Shown: positions 11,814-21,233, numbered from the stretch's first letter. The stretch is 64,000 nucleotides of DNA from Ottowia testudinis (GCF_017498525.1 NZ_CP071796.1:3658001-3722000), one strand, 5' to 3'. Translations and numbers: made by a program. The notes: generated by a model from the letters alone, not told the origin.

Positions 11814-12569
11814 TCAGATCAGCGGCACCTGCCGCATCGGCCGGGCGTGATAGTCCGCCATGCGTTCCAACGCCTTGAGTTCCAGCAGGCGCAGCCGCCC
11901 GGCCTTGATCTCGTGCAGGCCGATGCGCTCCAGCTTGCGCAAGGTCTTGTTGGTGTGCACCAGCGACAGGCCCAGCGCGTCGGCGATGTGTTGTTGCGTG
12001 AGCGGAAAATCCACCGCACCCTGCGCGTCGACGTGGCCCAGCCGCTCGGCGCGGCGCCACAGGTGGATCAGCAGCATGGCGATGCGCTCGGCCGCCGCCC
12101 GCCGGCCGACGGTGACCAGGTTGTCGTCCACCAGTTGTTCCTCGCGGGCGCACAGCCAGGTCACGTTGTAGCCCAGGCGCGGCTGCTGGCTGAAAATGTC
12201 CCACAGCCGGTCGTGGCCGAATACGCACAGCTGCGTGTCGGTCAGCGCCTCGACGCCGTGCGTGGCATCGTCGGTGAACTCGCCCTGCAGCCCGATGAAG
12301 TCGCCCGGCAGCAGAAAGTTGAGGATCTGGCGCCGCCCGTCGGCCAGCGTCTTATAGCGAAACGCCCAGCCGGCGTACAGCGTGTACAGCCGCGGCGACA
12401 CATGGTGTTCGGCAATGATGGCGCGGCCGGCGGCCACCGCTTGCACCGTTTGCCGGCACGACTGGATGAAGCCCAGCTCGTCGAGCGTGACGGGCAGAAA
12501 ACAGGGCAACTGGCGCAGCCGGCAGTCGGCGCAGGCCCTGGGCGGTGGGGTGGAGGCATCGGTTTTCAT
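11814..12569 (-). CDS. Crp/Fnr family transcription regulator, FNR-like cysteines
   Basis: A 251-residue regulator: N-terminal cysteine cluster, cyclic-nucleotide-binding-like beta roll (about 40-130), dimer helix and C-terminal HTH (LTQQHIADALGLSLVHTNKTL). Cys13, Cys16 and Cys23 (C-x2-C-x6-C), with Cys115 in TDTQLCVFG, are placed like the four [4Fe-4S] ligands of FNR (C-x2-C-x5-C plus one in the beta roll). An oxygen- or redox-sensing role is therefore possible, though the spacing differs by one residue. Flanked by TetR genes on the same strand with no overlap, so probably its own transcript. Confidence 0.88.
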   Translation of the reverse strand: MKTDASTPPPRACADCRLRQLPCFLPVTLDELGFIQSCRQTVQAVAAGRAIIAEHHVSPRLYTLYAGWAFRYKTLADGRRQILNFLLPGDFIGLQGEFTDDATHGVEALTDTQLCVFGHDRLWDIFSQQPRLGYNVTWLCAREEQLVDDNLVTVGRRAAAERIAMLLIHLWRRAERLGHVDAQGAVDFPLTQQHIADALGLSLVHTNKTLRKLERIGLHEIKAGRLRLLELKALERMADYHARPMRQVPLI

Positions 12570-12605
12570 GGCGCCTGGGCTTCTATCACAGCGGCACGGG
12601 CCGGC

Positions 12606-13211
12606 CTATGCCACGCGACCCAGGCCGCCGTCGAGCAACCCGATCACCTCTTCGGCGAACGCGGCATAACTCAAGGGGCCCGCGGGGCGCAGCCAGGTGA
12701 ACGTCCAGTTGATCATGCCGAACAGCGTCATGGCGACGGCGGTCTGGTTGCGCGCATTGAGCCGATCGGGGTAGGCGCGGCACAGAAAGCGCGTGACGGC
12801 GGCGACGATGTCGCGCTGGCGGTCCAGGATCACCTCGCGCTGCTGCTCGCCCAAAAAATGGGTGCTGCCGAGCAGGGCGGCGTGGCGCGTGGCCGAGGTT
12901 TCATATTCGTGCAAGAACGCGCGAATCAGCTCGTGCAGCGTGGCGCGCTCGTCCAGCGCGCGCCGCTGCGCCCGCGCCTCGACCTGGCCGATGATGACCA
13001 GCAGCTTTTGCGTGTAACGATCGAGCAGGTCGAACAGCATGGCCTCCTTGCTCTCGTAATAGTGGTAGAGCCGCGCCTTCGAGGTGCCGCATTCGGCAGC
13101 GATGTGGTTCATGCTGGTGGCGGGGTAGCTTTGCCGCGCAAAGCAGGCGGCCGCGACGTTCAGGATTTCGTCGCGCCGCAGATCGTGTGAAGCCGAGATG
13201 GGGCGGGCCAT
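12606..13211 (-). CDS. TetR/AcrR family regulator
   Basis: A 201-residue protein with HTH PATSMNHIAAECGTSKARLYHYYESK (key residues about 29-54) and a helical ligand domain. The C-terminal region (FGMINWTFTWLRPAGPLSY) resembles regulators of fatty-acid or aromatic-CoA catabolism, but no such genes are adjacent, so the target is unknown. The start ATG 13211 follows an A/T-rich region containing a small palindromic repeat. Confidence 0.85.
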   Translation of the reverse strand: MARPISASHDLRRDEILNVAAACFARQSYPATSMNHIAAECGTSKARLYHYYESKEAMLFDLLDRYTQKLLVIIGQVEARAQRRALDERATLHELIRAFLHEYETSATRHAALLGSTHFLGEQQREVILDRQRDIVAAVTRFLCRAYPDRLNARNQTAVAMTLFGMINWTFTWLRPAGPLSYAAFAEEVIGLLDGGLGRVA

Positions 13212-13265
13212 GGGCGGATTATCGGCCCCCGGCGCCGCATGCCCCGATTTGCATCAAATCGGCCT

Positions 13266-13303
13266 GTGGCGCTTGACTGACAAGCGCAAACAGCTATTCT
13301 TTT
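13266..13303 (+). repeat. dispersed small palindrome, TAGCTG..GCGCTTG family
   Basis: GGCGCTTGACTGACAAGCGC is a perfect hairpin followed by AAACAGCTATT, a variant of the element at 9930-9964. Located between the TetR gene and cca. Confidence 0.65.
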
Positions 13304-13336
13304 GAGAGCAAAATGGGGCTGCCGCCGGCGCCACGA

Positions 13337-14611
13337 TCAGGCGGCCGGCGCGCCGTCTTCGAGCCATGCGCGCACCGCCCGAACGCGCGCTTCGGTCACC
13401 GCTTGGCCGATGGCCGCACCGCGCGCGCCGCGCGCCATCACCGCCTGCGCCACGCTGGCCGTGTCCACGCCCTGCGCGGCAGCCAGCGCGGCAGCCAGCC
13501 GCGGGCGCTGCGGGTAGGCGTCTTCTTCCATCCCCAGGCGGCCGCGCGCGTCGCACTCGCAGGCCAGCAGCGCATCGGCAAACCGCGCCGGCTTGCGAAA
13601 GGCGTCGCAGCGTGTCAGCAGGCGCACCAGCGCCGCGGCGTTCAGCTCGCCGCTGCGGTGGATGTGACCGTGCTCGCGCGCCACCACGCCGGCCAGCTCG
13701 GTGCAGTCGGTGGGCACGCGCAGGCGTTCGCCCACGGCTTGCAGCAACTCGGCGCTGCGCGTTTCGTGGTCGTGGTGGCGCGGCAGCAGATCGGGCGGCG
13801 TGGTGCCCTTGCCCAGGTCGTGCATCAGGCAGGCCCAGCGCACCGGCAGCGGTGCATACAGGCGCGCGGCCATTTGCAACACCATCATCACGTGCACGCC
13901 GGTGTCCACCTCGGGGTGGTATTCGGCGCGCTGGGGCACGCCCCACAGGCGGTCCAGCTCGGGCAGCACCACGCGCAGGGCGCCACTGTCGCGCAGCACG
14001 TCGAACATGCGCGCCGGGTGTGATTCCATCAGGCCGCGCGACAGCTCTTGCCACACGCGCTCAGGCACCAGGTGGCCGGCTTCGCCGCCGGCCACCATCT
14101 CGCGCAGCAGCGCCATGGTTTCGGGCGCGACGGAAAAGTCGTGAAAGCGCGCCGCGAATCGCGCCAGGCGCAGGATGCGCACCGGGTCTTCACGGAAGGC
14201 GCCGGTAACGTGGCGCAGCACCTTGGCTTGCAGGTCGCGCTGACCGCCGAAGGGGTCGATCAGACCTTCTTTTGAATCAAATTGCCCACCAGCGCTTACC
14301 CAGTCAGCGCGAGCAGCTATTGAATTGATAGTTAAGTCACGCCGCGCCAGATCTTCCTCGATCGTCACGCAGGGGCTGGTGAAGACGGTGAAACCCTTGT
14401 AGCCGCGGCCGCTTTTGCGTTCGGTGCGCGCCAGGGCGTATTCCTCGCGCGTGCCGGGGTGCAGGAACACCGGGAAGTCCTTGCCTACCGGCAGATACCC
14501 CGCAGCCACCATTTGCTCGGGCGTGGCGCCCACCACCACCCAGTCGCGATCCTGCACGGCCAGCCCCAGCAGCCTGTCGCGCACCGCGCCACCCACCATG
14601 AAAACTTGCAT
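13337..14611 (-). CDS. cca: CCA tRNA nucleotidyltransferase with HD domain
   Basis: Adds or repairs the 3'-CCA of tRNAs. The 424-residue protein has the class II nucleotidyltransferase signature [10 protein letters not shown] (about 7-16), metal-binding aspartates in QDRDWVVVG, template-binding [21 protein letters not shown], and a C-terminal HD phosphohydrolase domain ([11 protein letters not shown]). ATG 14611 gives [12 protein letters not shown], the typical start. Between TINSIA and GLIDPFGG, about residues 93-112, the sequence is longer than usual. The DNA there (14276-14335) is a copy of the genome's small palindromic repeat inserted in frame. Confidence 0.95.
   Translation of the reverse strand: MQVFMVGGAVRDRLLGLAVQDRDWVVVGATPEQMVAAGYLPVGKDFPVFLHPGTREEYALARTERKSGRGYKGFTVFTSPCVTIEEDLARRDLTINSIAARADWVSAGGQFDSKEGLIDPFGGQRDLQAKVLRHVTGAFREDPVRILRLARFAARFHDFSVAPETMALLREMVAGGEAGHLVPERVWQELSRGLMESHPARMFDVLRDSGALRVVLPELDRLWGVPQRAEYHPEVDTGVHVMMVLQMAARLYAPLPVRWACLMHDLGKGTTPPDLLPRHHDHETRSAELLQAVGERLRVPTDCTELAGVVAREHGHIHRSGELNAAALVRLLTRCDAFRKPARFADALLACECDARGRLGMEEDAYPQRPRLAAALAAAQGVDTASVAQAVMARGARGAAIGQAVTEARVRAVRAWLEDGAPAA
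14276..14335 (-). repeat. small palindromic repeat inserted in frame within cca
   Basis: On the minus strand CAATAGCTGCTCGCGCTGAC..GTAAGCGCTGG matches the dispersed intergenic palindrome family. It encodes about 15 extra residues (around [11 protein letters not shown]) without breaking the cca frame. Confidence 0.7.
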
Positions 14612-14706
14612 CGGCGCAGTGTAGAGGCGGCGCGGCGCAAAAACAGCGTTTGAGCGCGGCCGGGCGTGCCGTGGCCAGGCTCGAAGATCCAAAGCCGTTT
14701 GCAGGC

Positions 14707-15906
14707 TCAGATGACGTTTTTTTCCAGCAACGGCTCGCCGCGCAGGATGCGGTCGAAGCCCACCGGCCCCAGGTCGAGCGTTTGCCACGCGCCGGTCAAG
14801 ATCAACTCCGCCAGCCCGCGCCCCACGGCGGGGCATTGCTGCAGGCCGTGCCCCGAGAACCCGTTGGCAAAGTACAGGTTGTCGCACGCCGGGTGCAGGC
14901 CCACGATGGCGTTGTGGTCGAAGGTGTTCATCTCGTAGTAGCCGGCCCAGGCGCTTTGCACGCGCAGCGCCTCGAAGGCAGGAATGCGCTCGGCCAGCGT
15001 GGGCCAGACGAAATCCTCGAACGCGGCGTGGTCCGGCTCCAACGGGGCGAAGTCGGCGTCCTGATCCTCAGGCGGCGCAAAACCGGTGATGAAGCCCTGG
15101 CCTTCGGGCCGCAGCCAGATGCCCGAAGGGTCGATCAGCAGCGGGCAGTGCGGCAGCGGCGTGGGGCAGCTGACGCAGAACACGGTGCGTGCCTTGCCCA
15201 CCACCGGCAGATCGATGCCCGCCCAGCCGGCGACGGCGCGCGCCCACGGGCCGGCGGCATTGACCACATGCGTGCAGGCCAGCGCGCTGCCGTCGGCCAG
15301 ACGCACCGCGTGCACATGGCCCACGCCGCCGCTGGCGTGGCTGTCGAGCCCCACCGCTTCGGCGGCCATGTAACGCACGCCCTGACCGATGGCTTTTTTG
15401 CGCAGCGCCTGCAGCAGCGTGTAGCCATCGAACCAGCCCTCGCCCGACAGGCCCAGCGAGCCCAGCACCACGCCTTCGGTGTTCAGCCAATCAAAGCGCT
15501 GGCGCAATTCGTCAGGGCTGAGCAAGGCCACGTCGGCCCCCATCGACTTTTGCAGCACATGGTTATCGCGCAGCACGGCCTCGCCCTGCGGTGTGGCCAG
15601 GTACAGGTAACCGCCCTCGTGGAAATCGATGGTGGGCGCCTCGCCATTCACTGTCAGGCGCGGGCCGAATTCGCGCAGAAACTGCAAGCCAAAGCGCGAC
15701 AGCTCGATGTTGATGGCGGTCGAAAACTGCTGGCGGATCGAACTGGCCGACAAGGCCGATGACGCCTGCGCATAAGCTGGGTCGCGCTCGACCACCGTGA
15801 CGGCGCAGCCGGGCGCCTGCAGCTTCAAAAAATGCGCAACGGCGCTGCCGACGGCGCCGCCGCCAATGATGACGATGTGGCGCGTGGCCGCAGAGGGAGA
15901 AGGCAC
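14707..15906 (-). CDS. FAD-dependent oxidoreductase of the D-amino-acid oxidase (DAO) family
   Basis: A 399-residue flavoenzyme. The N-terminal dinucleotide-binding motif [18 protein letters not shown] and C-terminal [20 protein letters not shown] are characteristic of DAO-type amine and amino-acid oxidoreductases. It starts 9 bp after the stop of an aldehyde dehydrogenase, so the pair is an operon. A pipecolate- or glycine-betaine-type oxidase acting before the dehydrogenase is plausible by analogy with AmaA-AmaB, but the substrate cannot be read from sequence. Confidence 0.88.
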   Translation of the reverse strand: MPSPSAATRHIVIIGGGAVGSAVAHFLKLQAPGCAVTVVERDPAYAQASSALSASSIRQQFSTAINIELSRFGLQFLREFGPRLTVNGEAPTIDFHEGGYLYLATPQGEAVLRDNHVLQKSMGADVALLSPDELRQRFDWLNTEGVVLGSLGLSGEGWFDGYTLLQALRKKAIGQGVRYMAAEAVGLDSHASGGVGHVHAVRLADGSALACTHVVNAAGPWARAVAGWAGIDLPVVGKARTVFCVSCPTPLPHCPLLIDPSGIWLRPEGQGFITGFAPPEDQDADFAPLEPDHAAFEDFVWPTLAERIPAFEALRVQSAWAGYYEMNTFDHNAIVGLHPACDNLYFANGFSGHGLQQCPAVGRGLAELILTGAWQTLDLGPVGFDRILRGEPLLEKNVI

Positions 15907-15915
15907 GAATTCACC

Positions 15916-17448
15916 TCACACGTCAAACCGCACGCCCTGCGCCAGCGGCAGCGCGCCGCTGTAGTTGATGGTGTTGGTGGCACGGCGCATGTAGCCCTTC
16001 CAGGCGTCGGAGCCGCTTTCGCGCCCACCGCCGGTTTCCTTCTCGCCGCCAAAGGCGCCGCCGATCTCGGCGCCCGAGGTGCCGATGTTGACGTTGGCGA
16101 TGCCGCAATCGCTGCCACTGGCGGCCAGAAAGCGCTCGGCCTCGCGCAGGTCGTTGGTGAAGATGGCGGACGACAAGCCCTGCGGCACGCCGTTTTGCAG
16201 CGCGATGGCTTCATCCAGATCGCCGCCGTAGGTGATGGCGTAGAGGATGGGGGCAAAGGTCTCGTGCTGCATCACCGCGCTTTGAGCGGGCATGCGCACC
16301 AGCGCCGGCCGCACGTAATAGGCGCCGTCGCCCAAATCCTGCCGCTCGCGCGTGCCGCCGCTCACCTGGCCGCCTTCGGCGCGGGCTTGATCCAGTGCGC
16401 GCTGCATGGCGTCAAACGCATCCTGGTCGATCAGCGGGCCCACCAGCGTGCCATCGGCCAGCGGGTCGCCCACGGCGATGCTGGCGTAGATGCCCTGCAG
16501 GCGCGCCAGCAGTTTTTCGGCCACGCTCGCATGCACGATCAGGCGGCGCAGCGTGGTGCAGCGCTGGCCGGCGGTGCCGACGGCGGCGAAGGTGATGGCG
16601 CGCGCGGCCAGCTCCAGGTCGGCGCTGGGGGTGACGATCATGGCGTTGTTGCCGCCCAGCTCGAGAATGCTGCGGCCAAAGCGGGCCGCCACCTTGGCGC
16701 CCACGTCGCGCCCCATGCGGGTGGAGCCGGTGGCGCTGAGCAGCGCCACGCGCGGGTGTTCGGCCAGCAGCTCGCCCAGCTCACGTCCGCCCAGCAGCAG
16801 TTGGCTGATGCCTTCGGGCACGCTGCCAGGCTGCTCGGCGTTGAAGGCGGCGATGGTTTGCTCAAGCACATGCTGGCAGGCCAGGGCCGTGAGCGGGGTT
16901 TTTTCGGACGGCTTCCAGACCACGGCATTGCCGCAAACCAGCGCCAGCGCGCTGTTCCAGGCCCACACGGCCACGGGGAAGTTAAAGGCGCTGATCACGC
17001 CCACCACGCCCAGCGGGTGCCAGGTTTCCATCATGCGGTGGCCGGGGCGTTCGCTGGCGATGGTCAGGCCGTGCAGCTGGCGCGACAGGCCGACGGCGAA
17101 GTCGCAGATGTCGATCATCTCCTGCACTTCGCCCAGGCCTTCGCTGGTGATCTTGCCGGCTTCCAGGCTCACCAGTTCGCCCAGCGCGGCCTTGTGCTGG
17201 CGCAGCGCCTGGCCAAAGCGGCGCACCAGTTCGCCGCGCTGCGGCGCGGGCACGTCGCGCCAGGCCACGTATGCCTGGTACGCGGCATCGATCAGCGCGC
17301 CCGCTTCGCCGCTGCCGTGCGCAGGCAAGGCGGCAAAGTGGCTGCCGTCGCGCGGCGCGCGCACGGCCAAGCCCGCGCCGCTGGCCTTGGGCAGCGTCAA
17401 CTTGAGTTGTTGGAGAACATGGGTGTAGCGATCGGCGGAAGACGTCAT
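15916..17448 (-). CDS. aldehyde dehydrogenase, ALDH7 / piperidine-6-carboxylate dehydrogenase type
   Basis: A 510-residue NAD(P)-dependent aldehyde dehydrogenase. Catalytic Cys lies in VGTAGQRCTTLRR, the general-base Glu in LELGGNNAMIV, the nucleotide loop in SATGSTRMGRDV. The motif set and GTSGAEIGGAFGGEKETGGG fit the ALDH7 (antiquitin/AmaB) clade, which oxidises piperidine-6-carboxylate to 2-aminoadipate in lysine catabolism. ATG 17448 (MTSSADRY) is chosen, since the longer frame runs into the spacer repeat. Likely operon with the downstream FAD oxidoreductase. Upstream lies a solute-binding protein gene on the same strand. Confidence 0.9.
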   Translation of the reverse strand: MTSSADRYTHVLQQLKLTLPKASGAGLAVRAPRDGSHFAALPAHGSGEAGALIDAAYQAYVAWRDVPAPQRGELVRRFGQALRQHKAALGELVSLEAGKITSEGLGEVQEMIDICDFAVGLSRQLHGLTIASERPGHRMMETWHPLGVVGVISAFNFPVAVWAWNSALALVCGNAVVWKPSEKTPLTALACQHVLEQTIAAFNAEQPGSVPEGISQLLLGGRELGELLAEHPRVALLSATGSTRMGRDVGAKVAARFGRSILELGGNNAMIVTPSADLELAARAITFAAVGTAGQRCTTLRRLIVHASVAEKLLARLQGIYASIAVGDPLADGTLVGPLIDQDAFDAMQRALDQARAEGGQVSGGTRERQDLGDGAYYVRPALVRMPAQSAVMQHETFAPILYAITYGGDLDEAIALQNGVPQGLSSAIFTNDLREAERFLAASGSDCGIANVNIGTSGAEIGGAFGGEKETGGGRESGSDAWKGYMRRATNTINYSGALPLAQGVRFDV

Positions 17449-17527
17449 GAATGCAATTGCTATGTAAGTAAGAGCTGGTGCCGCTTGCCCGTGGCGGACA
17501 AGTGGCCTAAGAGACTGGTATTTTGCG

Positions 17528-17566
17528 CAAAAAACACCCACGCGGCCGGCCAGCGGCCGCGCGTGG
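17528..17566 (-). terminator. rho-independent terminator after the solute-binding protein gene
   Basis: On the minus strand a GC-rich hairpin (CCACGCGCGG..CCGCGTGG) is followed by GTGTTTTTTG just after the stop at 17576. Confidence 0.6.
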
Positions 17567-17575
17567 CGGGCGCGT

Positions 17576-18730
17576 TTACTTGCCCACCACCTGCTGACGC
17601 TTGCCGTCCTTGTAGAAGTAGGCCGTCACGGTGGGGTTCTTCAGGTTGCCTTTGTCGTCGAAGCTGAAGGTGTTGGTCACGCCTTCGTGGTTGATGCCAC
17701 GCAGCAGGGCAGTGTATTTCTTCGGGTCGGTCGAATCGGCTTTTTTCATCGTCTGCGCGATCAGCATCATGGCGTCGTACAGGAAGGGGCCGTAGGTCAG
17801 CACGTCGGCGTTGAAGCGTGCCTTGTAGCGGCGCGCGAAGTCGGCGCCGCGCGGGCGCTGCTCCAGCGCCTGGCCGCCGCGCGTGCAGTACAGCACGCCG
17901 CTGACCGCGCCCTGGCTGATCTTGACGATCTCGTCGGTGCACAGGCCGTCGCTGCCCAGCAGCTTGGCACCGATGCCGAGCTGCTGCATTTGGCGCGCCA
18001 CCAAGCCGCCCTGAGCGTCCATGCCGCCGTAGAAGATGACGTCGGGCTTCTTGCCGCGCAGCGAGGTCAGCACGGCGGTGAAGTCGGTGCTTTTGTCGGT
18101 GCCGAACTCATGCGCCACGATTTCACCGCCCAGCGCCTTGATGTGCTCGCCAAAGTCCTCGGCCGACCCCTTGCCGTAGGCGGTGCGGTCGTCTATCAGC
18201 GCGACACGCTTGGCTTTCAGCTCGTTCATGGCGTATTTCGACAGCACGGCGCCCACGTCGGCGTCGCTGGCCAACACGCGGAACACGTTGTTGTAGCCCT
18301 GTTTGGTGAAGCCCGGATTGGTGGCGGTGGACAGGTTCGCGATGCCGGCGCGGTGGTAGATGGCCGAGGCCGGAATCGCCGCCCCGGAATTGAAGTGGCC
18401 CAGCATGCCCGCGATGCCAGCATCCACCAGCCGGTTGGCCACGTTGACGGCCACCTTGGGGTCGGCCTGGTCGTCCTCGCTCATCAACTCGAACTGGATG
18501 GTCTTGCCGCCGATCACCAGCTTTTGCTGGTTCAGCTCTTCCATCGCCAAGCGGGCGCCGTTTTCGTTGTCTTTTCCCCAGTGCGCCGCGCCGCCCGACA
18601 AGGGGGCCGCATGCCCGATCTTGACGACCTGCACCGGCTGCGCCCACGCCATGGTGGCCGAGGCCGCGCCAACCACCACACCCGCACGCAAAGACCAACG
18701 GCCCCACCGGCCCACAAAGGAAATGCTCAT
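17576..18730 (-). CDS. ABC transporter substrate-binding protein, branched-chain amino-acid (LivJ) type
   Basis: A 384-residue periplasmic binding protein with a Sec signal peptide (about residues 1-35, cleaved near AWAQP) and Peripla_BP_6 features (VKIGHAAPLSGGAAHWGKDNENGARLA, GMDAQGGLVARQMQQLG). ATG 18730 is preceded by AGGAGA at good spacing, so it is preferred over the upstream GTG-type start of the longer frame. No permease or ATPase genes are adjacent, so it is an orphan component, probably using a transporter encoded elsewhere. A clear promoter and a divergent LysR suggest regulation by that LysR. Confidence 0.92.
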   Translation of the reverse strand: MSISFVGRWGRWSLRAGVVVGAASATMAWAQPVQVVKIGHAAPLSGGAAHWGKDNENGARLAMEELNQQKLVIGGKTIQFELMSEDDQADPKVAVNVANRLVDAGIAGMLGHFNSGAAIPASAIYHRAGIANLSTATNPGFTKQGYNNVFRVLASDADVGAVLSKYAMNELKAKRVALIDDRTAYGKGSAEDFGEHIKALGGEIVAHEFGTDKSTDFTAVLTSLRGKKPDVIFYGGMDAQGGLVARQMQQLGIGAKLLGSDGLCTDEIVKISQGAVSGVLYCTRGGQALEQRPRGADFARRYKARFNADVLTYGPFLYDAMMLIAQTMKKADSTDPKKYTALLRGINHEGVTNTFSFDDKGNLKNPTVTAYFYKDGKRQQVVGK

Positions 18731-18792
18731 CGACTTGTCTCCTGATTGTTCTGCTGCCGCCCGCACGAACCCTTCGGCGGGGGTGCAAAACC

Positions 18793-18820
18793 ATTATGTG
18801 CGGCCAAAAATACATTGCAA
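18793..18820 (-). promoter_or_regulatory. promoter of the solute-binding protein gene
   Basis: Minus-strand TTGCAA (18815-18820), 16-bp spacer, CATAAT (18793-18798), about 60 bp upstream of ATG 18730, in the divergent intergenic region shared with the LysR gene. Confidence 0.5.
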
Positions 18821-18883
18821 GTTCTATATTCTCTTGAGTTGATTCGTTTTTTGAACAACCTTTGCTTCTGACCCCACCTCACC

Positions 18884-19855
18884 ATGCGCAAGGACATTCC
18901 CAGTCTGGGCATGCTGCAAGCCTTCGAGACGTCGGCCCGCTGTCTGAGCTTTTCGCGCGCGGCGGACGAATTGCTGCTCACACCCAGCGCCGTCAGCCGC
19001 CACGTCGCCGCGCTGGAGCAGCGCCTGGGCGTGGCCCTGTTCGTTCGACACCGCAAGCGCCTGACGCTGACCGACGCGGGCAGCAGCTATGCCGCCCGCG
19101 TCCGTCAGCGACTGGACGAGTTGGAGCGCGACACGCAAGAAATCCGGGTCGGGCAAGAGCAAGGCTTTGTGCTGCGGCTGGCCGTGGTGCCGACGTTTTG
19201 TACCGAGTGGCTGATTCCCCGGCTACCCGACTTTGCCGCCCGGCACCCAGACATCACCATCCACCTGGCCGCGCGCACCGAGGCGTTTGCCTTCGAGCAA
19301 AGCGGCTTTGATGCCGCCATCTACCACGGCGACCGGCTGTGGCCGCAAACCCAGGGCGAGATGATCCTGCCCGAAGGCGACAGCATCGCCCTGGCCGCCC
19401 CCGCGCTGCTGGCGGCGCACGACTTGCACACGCCCGCGGGCTGGCTCGGCTGCCCCCACCTGACGCTGATCAGCCGGGCCACCGCCTGGGCCGATTGGTA
19501 CGCCAGCCAAGGTTGGCACTACACGCTGCACGCCTCGCGCGGGCCGCGGCATGAGCTGTTCTCGATGCAGCTGGCGGCCGCCAGCGCCGGCCTGGGCGTG
19601 TGCCTGGTGCCGCGGCTGCTGGCGCAAACCCATCTGGCCGTCGGCACGCTGGTGCAAGCGCACCCACACGGGTTGCCCGGGCGCGACGGTTACTGGTTCG
19701 TCTCGCCGCCGCGCCGCAGCCTGCCAGCACCGCTGCAAACTTTTCAGCGCTGGCTGCAGCAACAAAGCCAGCGCACGGATTCACCCGGGTTCAGCGCTCA
19801 GCCAACGCCAGCCGCGCCGCCAGCGCCACAAACACCAATGCCGCCGCACGGTTGA
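18884..19855 (+). CDS. LysR-family regulator, GcvA-like
   Basis: A 323-residue LTTR: N-terminal wHTH (LSFSRAADELLLTPSAVSRHV, about residues 21-41) and a periplasmic-binding-like effector domain (LRLAVVPTFCTEWLIPRLPDF is typical of the GcvA group). Divergent from the solute-binding protein gene with a 150-bp shared promoter region, the classical arrangement for a local activator. The last 65 bp overlap the convergent LysE-family gene, and the Pro-rich C-terminal tail (SAQPTPAAPPAPQTP) is unusual for the family. Confidence 0.9.
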   Translation: MRKDIPSLGMLQAFETSARCLSFSRAADELLLTPSAVSRHVAALEQRLGVALFVRHRKRLTLTDAGSSYAARVRQRLDELERDTQEIRVGQEQGFVLRLAVVPTFCTEWLIPRLPDFAARHPDITIHLAARTEAFAFEQSGFDAAIYHGDRLWPQTQGEMILPEGDSIALAAPALLAAHDLHTPAGWLGCPHLTLISRATAWADWYASQGWHYTLHASRGPRHELFSMQLAAASAGLGVCLVPRLLAQTHLAVGTLVQAHPHGLPGRDGYWFVSPPRRSLPAPLQTFQRWLQQQSQRTDSPGFSAQPTPAAPPAPQTPMPPHG

Positions 19856-20426
19856 GCCCGCGCTGCGCCCGTGCCGAACGCGCCAGCCGGCCGCGCAAGG
19901 CATCGGCCGCCAGCACCACGGCGCCGAAGACCAGCGTGGCGGCGGCGATGAACAGCAGCCCGAACCACAACATCTGCAGCGCCACCGGCCCGCGGCCCGG
20001 CTGCACGAACTGCGGCAGAAGCGCCAGAAAGAACAGCACCACCTTGGGGTTGGTCAAGTTCATGACGACGCCACGCGCCATCAGGCGCGGCCAGGACTGT
20101 GTCTTGGCCGGCGCCGCCTCGCCTTCGGCCACCAGTGCAGGAGGTGCGCGCCAGGCACCCCAGGCCAGGTACAGCAGGTAGGCCGCGCCCAGCAGCTTGA
20201 GCACGGTGAACGCCGCTGCCGATGCCGCGAACACCGCCGCCAGCCCCAGCGCCACCGCCAGCGTGTGCACCATCACACCGAGCATCAGTCCGGCCACCAC
20301 GGCAAAACCGGCGCGCCGGCCGCCGGTGGCCGACTGCATCAGCACGAACAAGTTGTCCGGCCCCGGAGCCAGCGCCAGCAGCGCGGCGACCGAAAAGAAA
20401 GCGAGTGAGGTTTGCAACGTGGGCAT
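19791..20426 (-). CDS. LysE/RhtB family amino-acid exporter
   Basis: A 211-residue inner-membrane exporter with about six membrane segments and the family motif LALAPGPDNLFVLMQSATGG at the N-terminus. It exports amino acids or homoserine lactone-like compounds; the substrate is not predictable. Its 3' end overlaps the convergent LysR gene by 65 bp. Possibly relevant to the neighbouring amino-acid catabolic genes. Confidence 0.92.
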   Translation of the reverse strand: MPTLQTSLAFFSVAALLALAPGPDNLFVLMQSATGGRRAGFAVVAGLMLGVMVHTLAVALGLAAVFAASAAAFTVLKLLGAAYLLYLAWGAWRAPPALVAEGEAAPAKTQSWPRLMARGVVMNLTNPKVVLFFLALLPQFVQPGRGPVALQMLWFGLLFIAAATLVFGAVVLAADALRGRLARSARAQRGLNRAAALVFVALAARLALAER

Positions 20427-20582
20427 GGTGGATCGATGGCGGCCGGGGTTTCAAATCAACCATTGTCGTGCGGGCATGCGCTTTTGGCCGACACCGCATG
20501 CGCCGCTTGGCTGATGCGGCAGCCGCCAAACCCGCCGCATAGTCGCGGCCTGGGCCCACCACACTGAAAGAAAGACCAAGAC

Positions 20583-21191
20583 ATGGGAAGGCGCTGGCGA
20601 ATGATCGCGTTGTGCGTGGCATTGACCGGGCTACCGACCCTGGCGGCGGCCGAATCTTATGGCGCGCCACCGGTCAGGGACGTGGTCGCCGACCAGGACA
20701 TTCGCGTGCAGCGCAAAGGCAGCGCCTTCAGCATCGACGCCGTGATGCACGCGCCGGTGCCTCTGGCCACCGCGTGGGAGGTGCTCACGGATTTCGAGCG
20801 CATGCCGCGCTACCAGCGCAGCCTGAAAAGCAGCGAAGTGCTGGAACGCGGCGCCGAGCGCCTGCTCGTGCATCAAAAGGGCGTTGCGCGCTTCGGCCCC
20901 TTCAGCAGCCCGTTCGAATCGGTGCGTGAGATGCAGTTGGCGTCGCAGCGCAGTATCCGCGCCCAACAGGTAAGCGGTACCACCTTGAAGCAGATGACGA
21001 GCCTGATGACGCTGGAGCCCGAAAACGGCGGCACGCGCCTGACCTACCACGCCGAGATGGAACCCGAAAGCGGCCTGCCGCCGCTGGTCGGGCCCTCGCT
21101 GGTACAGCATGAGACAGCGGCCCAGTTCTCGGCCACGGTGCGCGAAATGGTGCGGCGCCAAAGCGAACGTACCGCCCAGTCCGCCCCATAG
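20583..21191 (+). CDS. SRPBCC/START-like domain protein, exported
   Basis: A 202-residue protein with a cleavable signal peptide (LCVALTGLPTLAAAES) followed by a polyketide-cyclase/START-like fold. VMHAPVPLATAWEVLTDFERMPRYQRSL is the typical first half, here in the form APVPLATAWEVLTDFERMP, and the C-terminal amphipathic helix ends in VREMVRRQSER. Such exported SRPBCC proteins bind hydrophobic ligands, but the role is unknown. Monocistronic between two minus-strand genes. Confidence 0.82.
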   Translation: MGRRWRMIALCVALTGLPTLAAAESYGAPPVRDVVADQDIRVQRKGSAFSIDAVMHAPVPLATAWEVLTDFERMPRYQRSLKSSEVLERGAERLLVHQKGVARFGPFSSPFESVREMQLASQRSIRAQQVSGTTLKQMTSLMTLEPENGGTRLTYHAEMEPESGLPPLVGPSLVQHETAAQFSATVREMVRRQSERTAQSAP

Positions 21192-21233
21192 CGAGCGCTT
21201 TGAAGACATGCTCGCTTCGCCGGCGTGTTGCCT

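Noticed and set aside
13337-14611. Functional link between cca and the tRNA array 8 kb away
   Set aside because: cca is a core gene in a conserved-looking context and the array genes already encode CCA.
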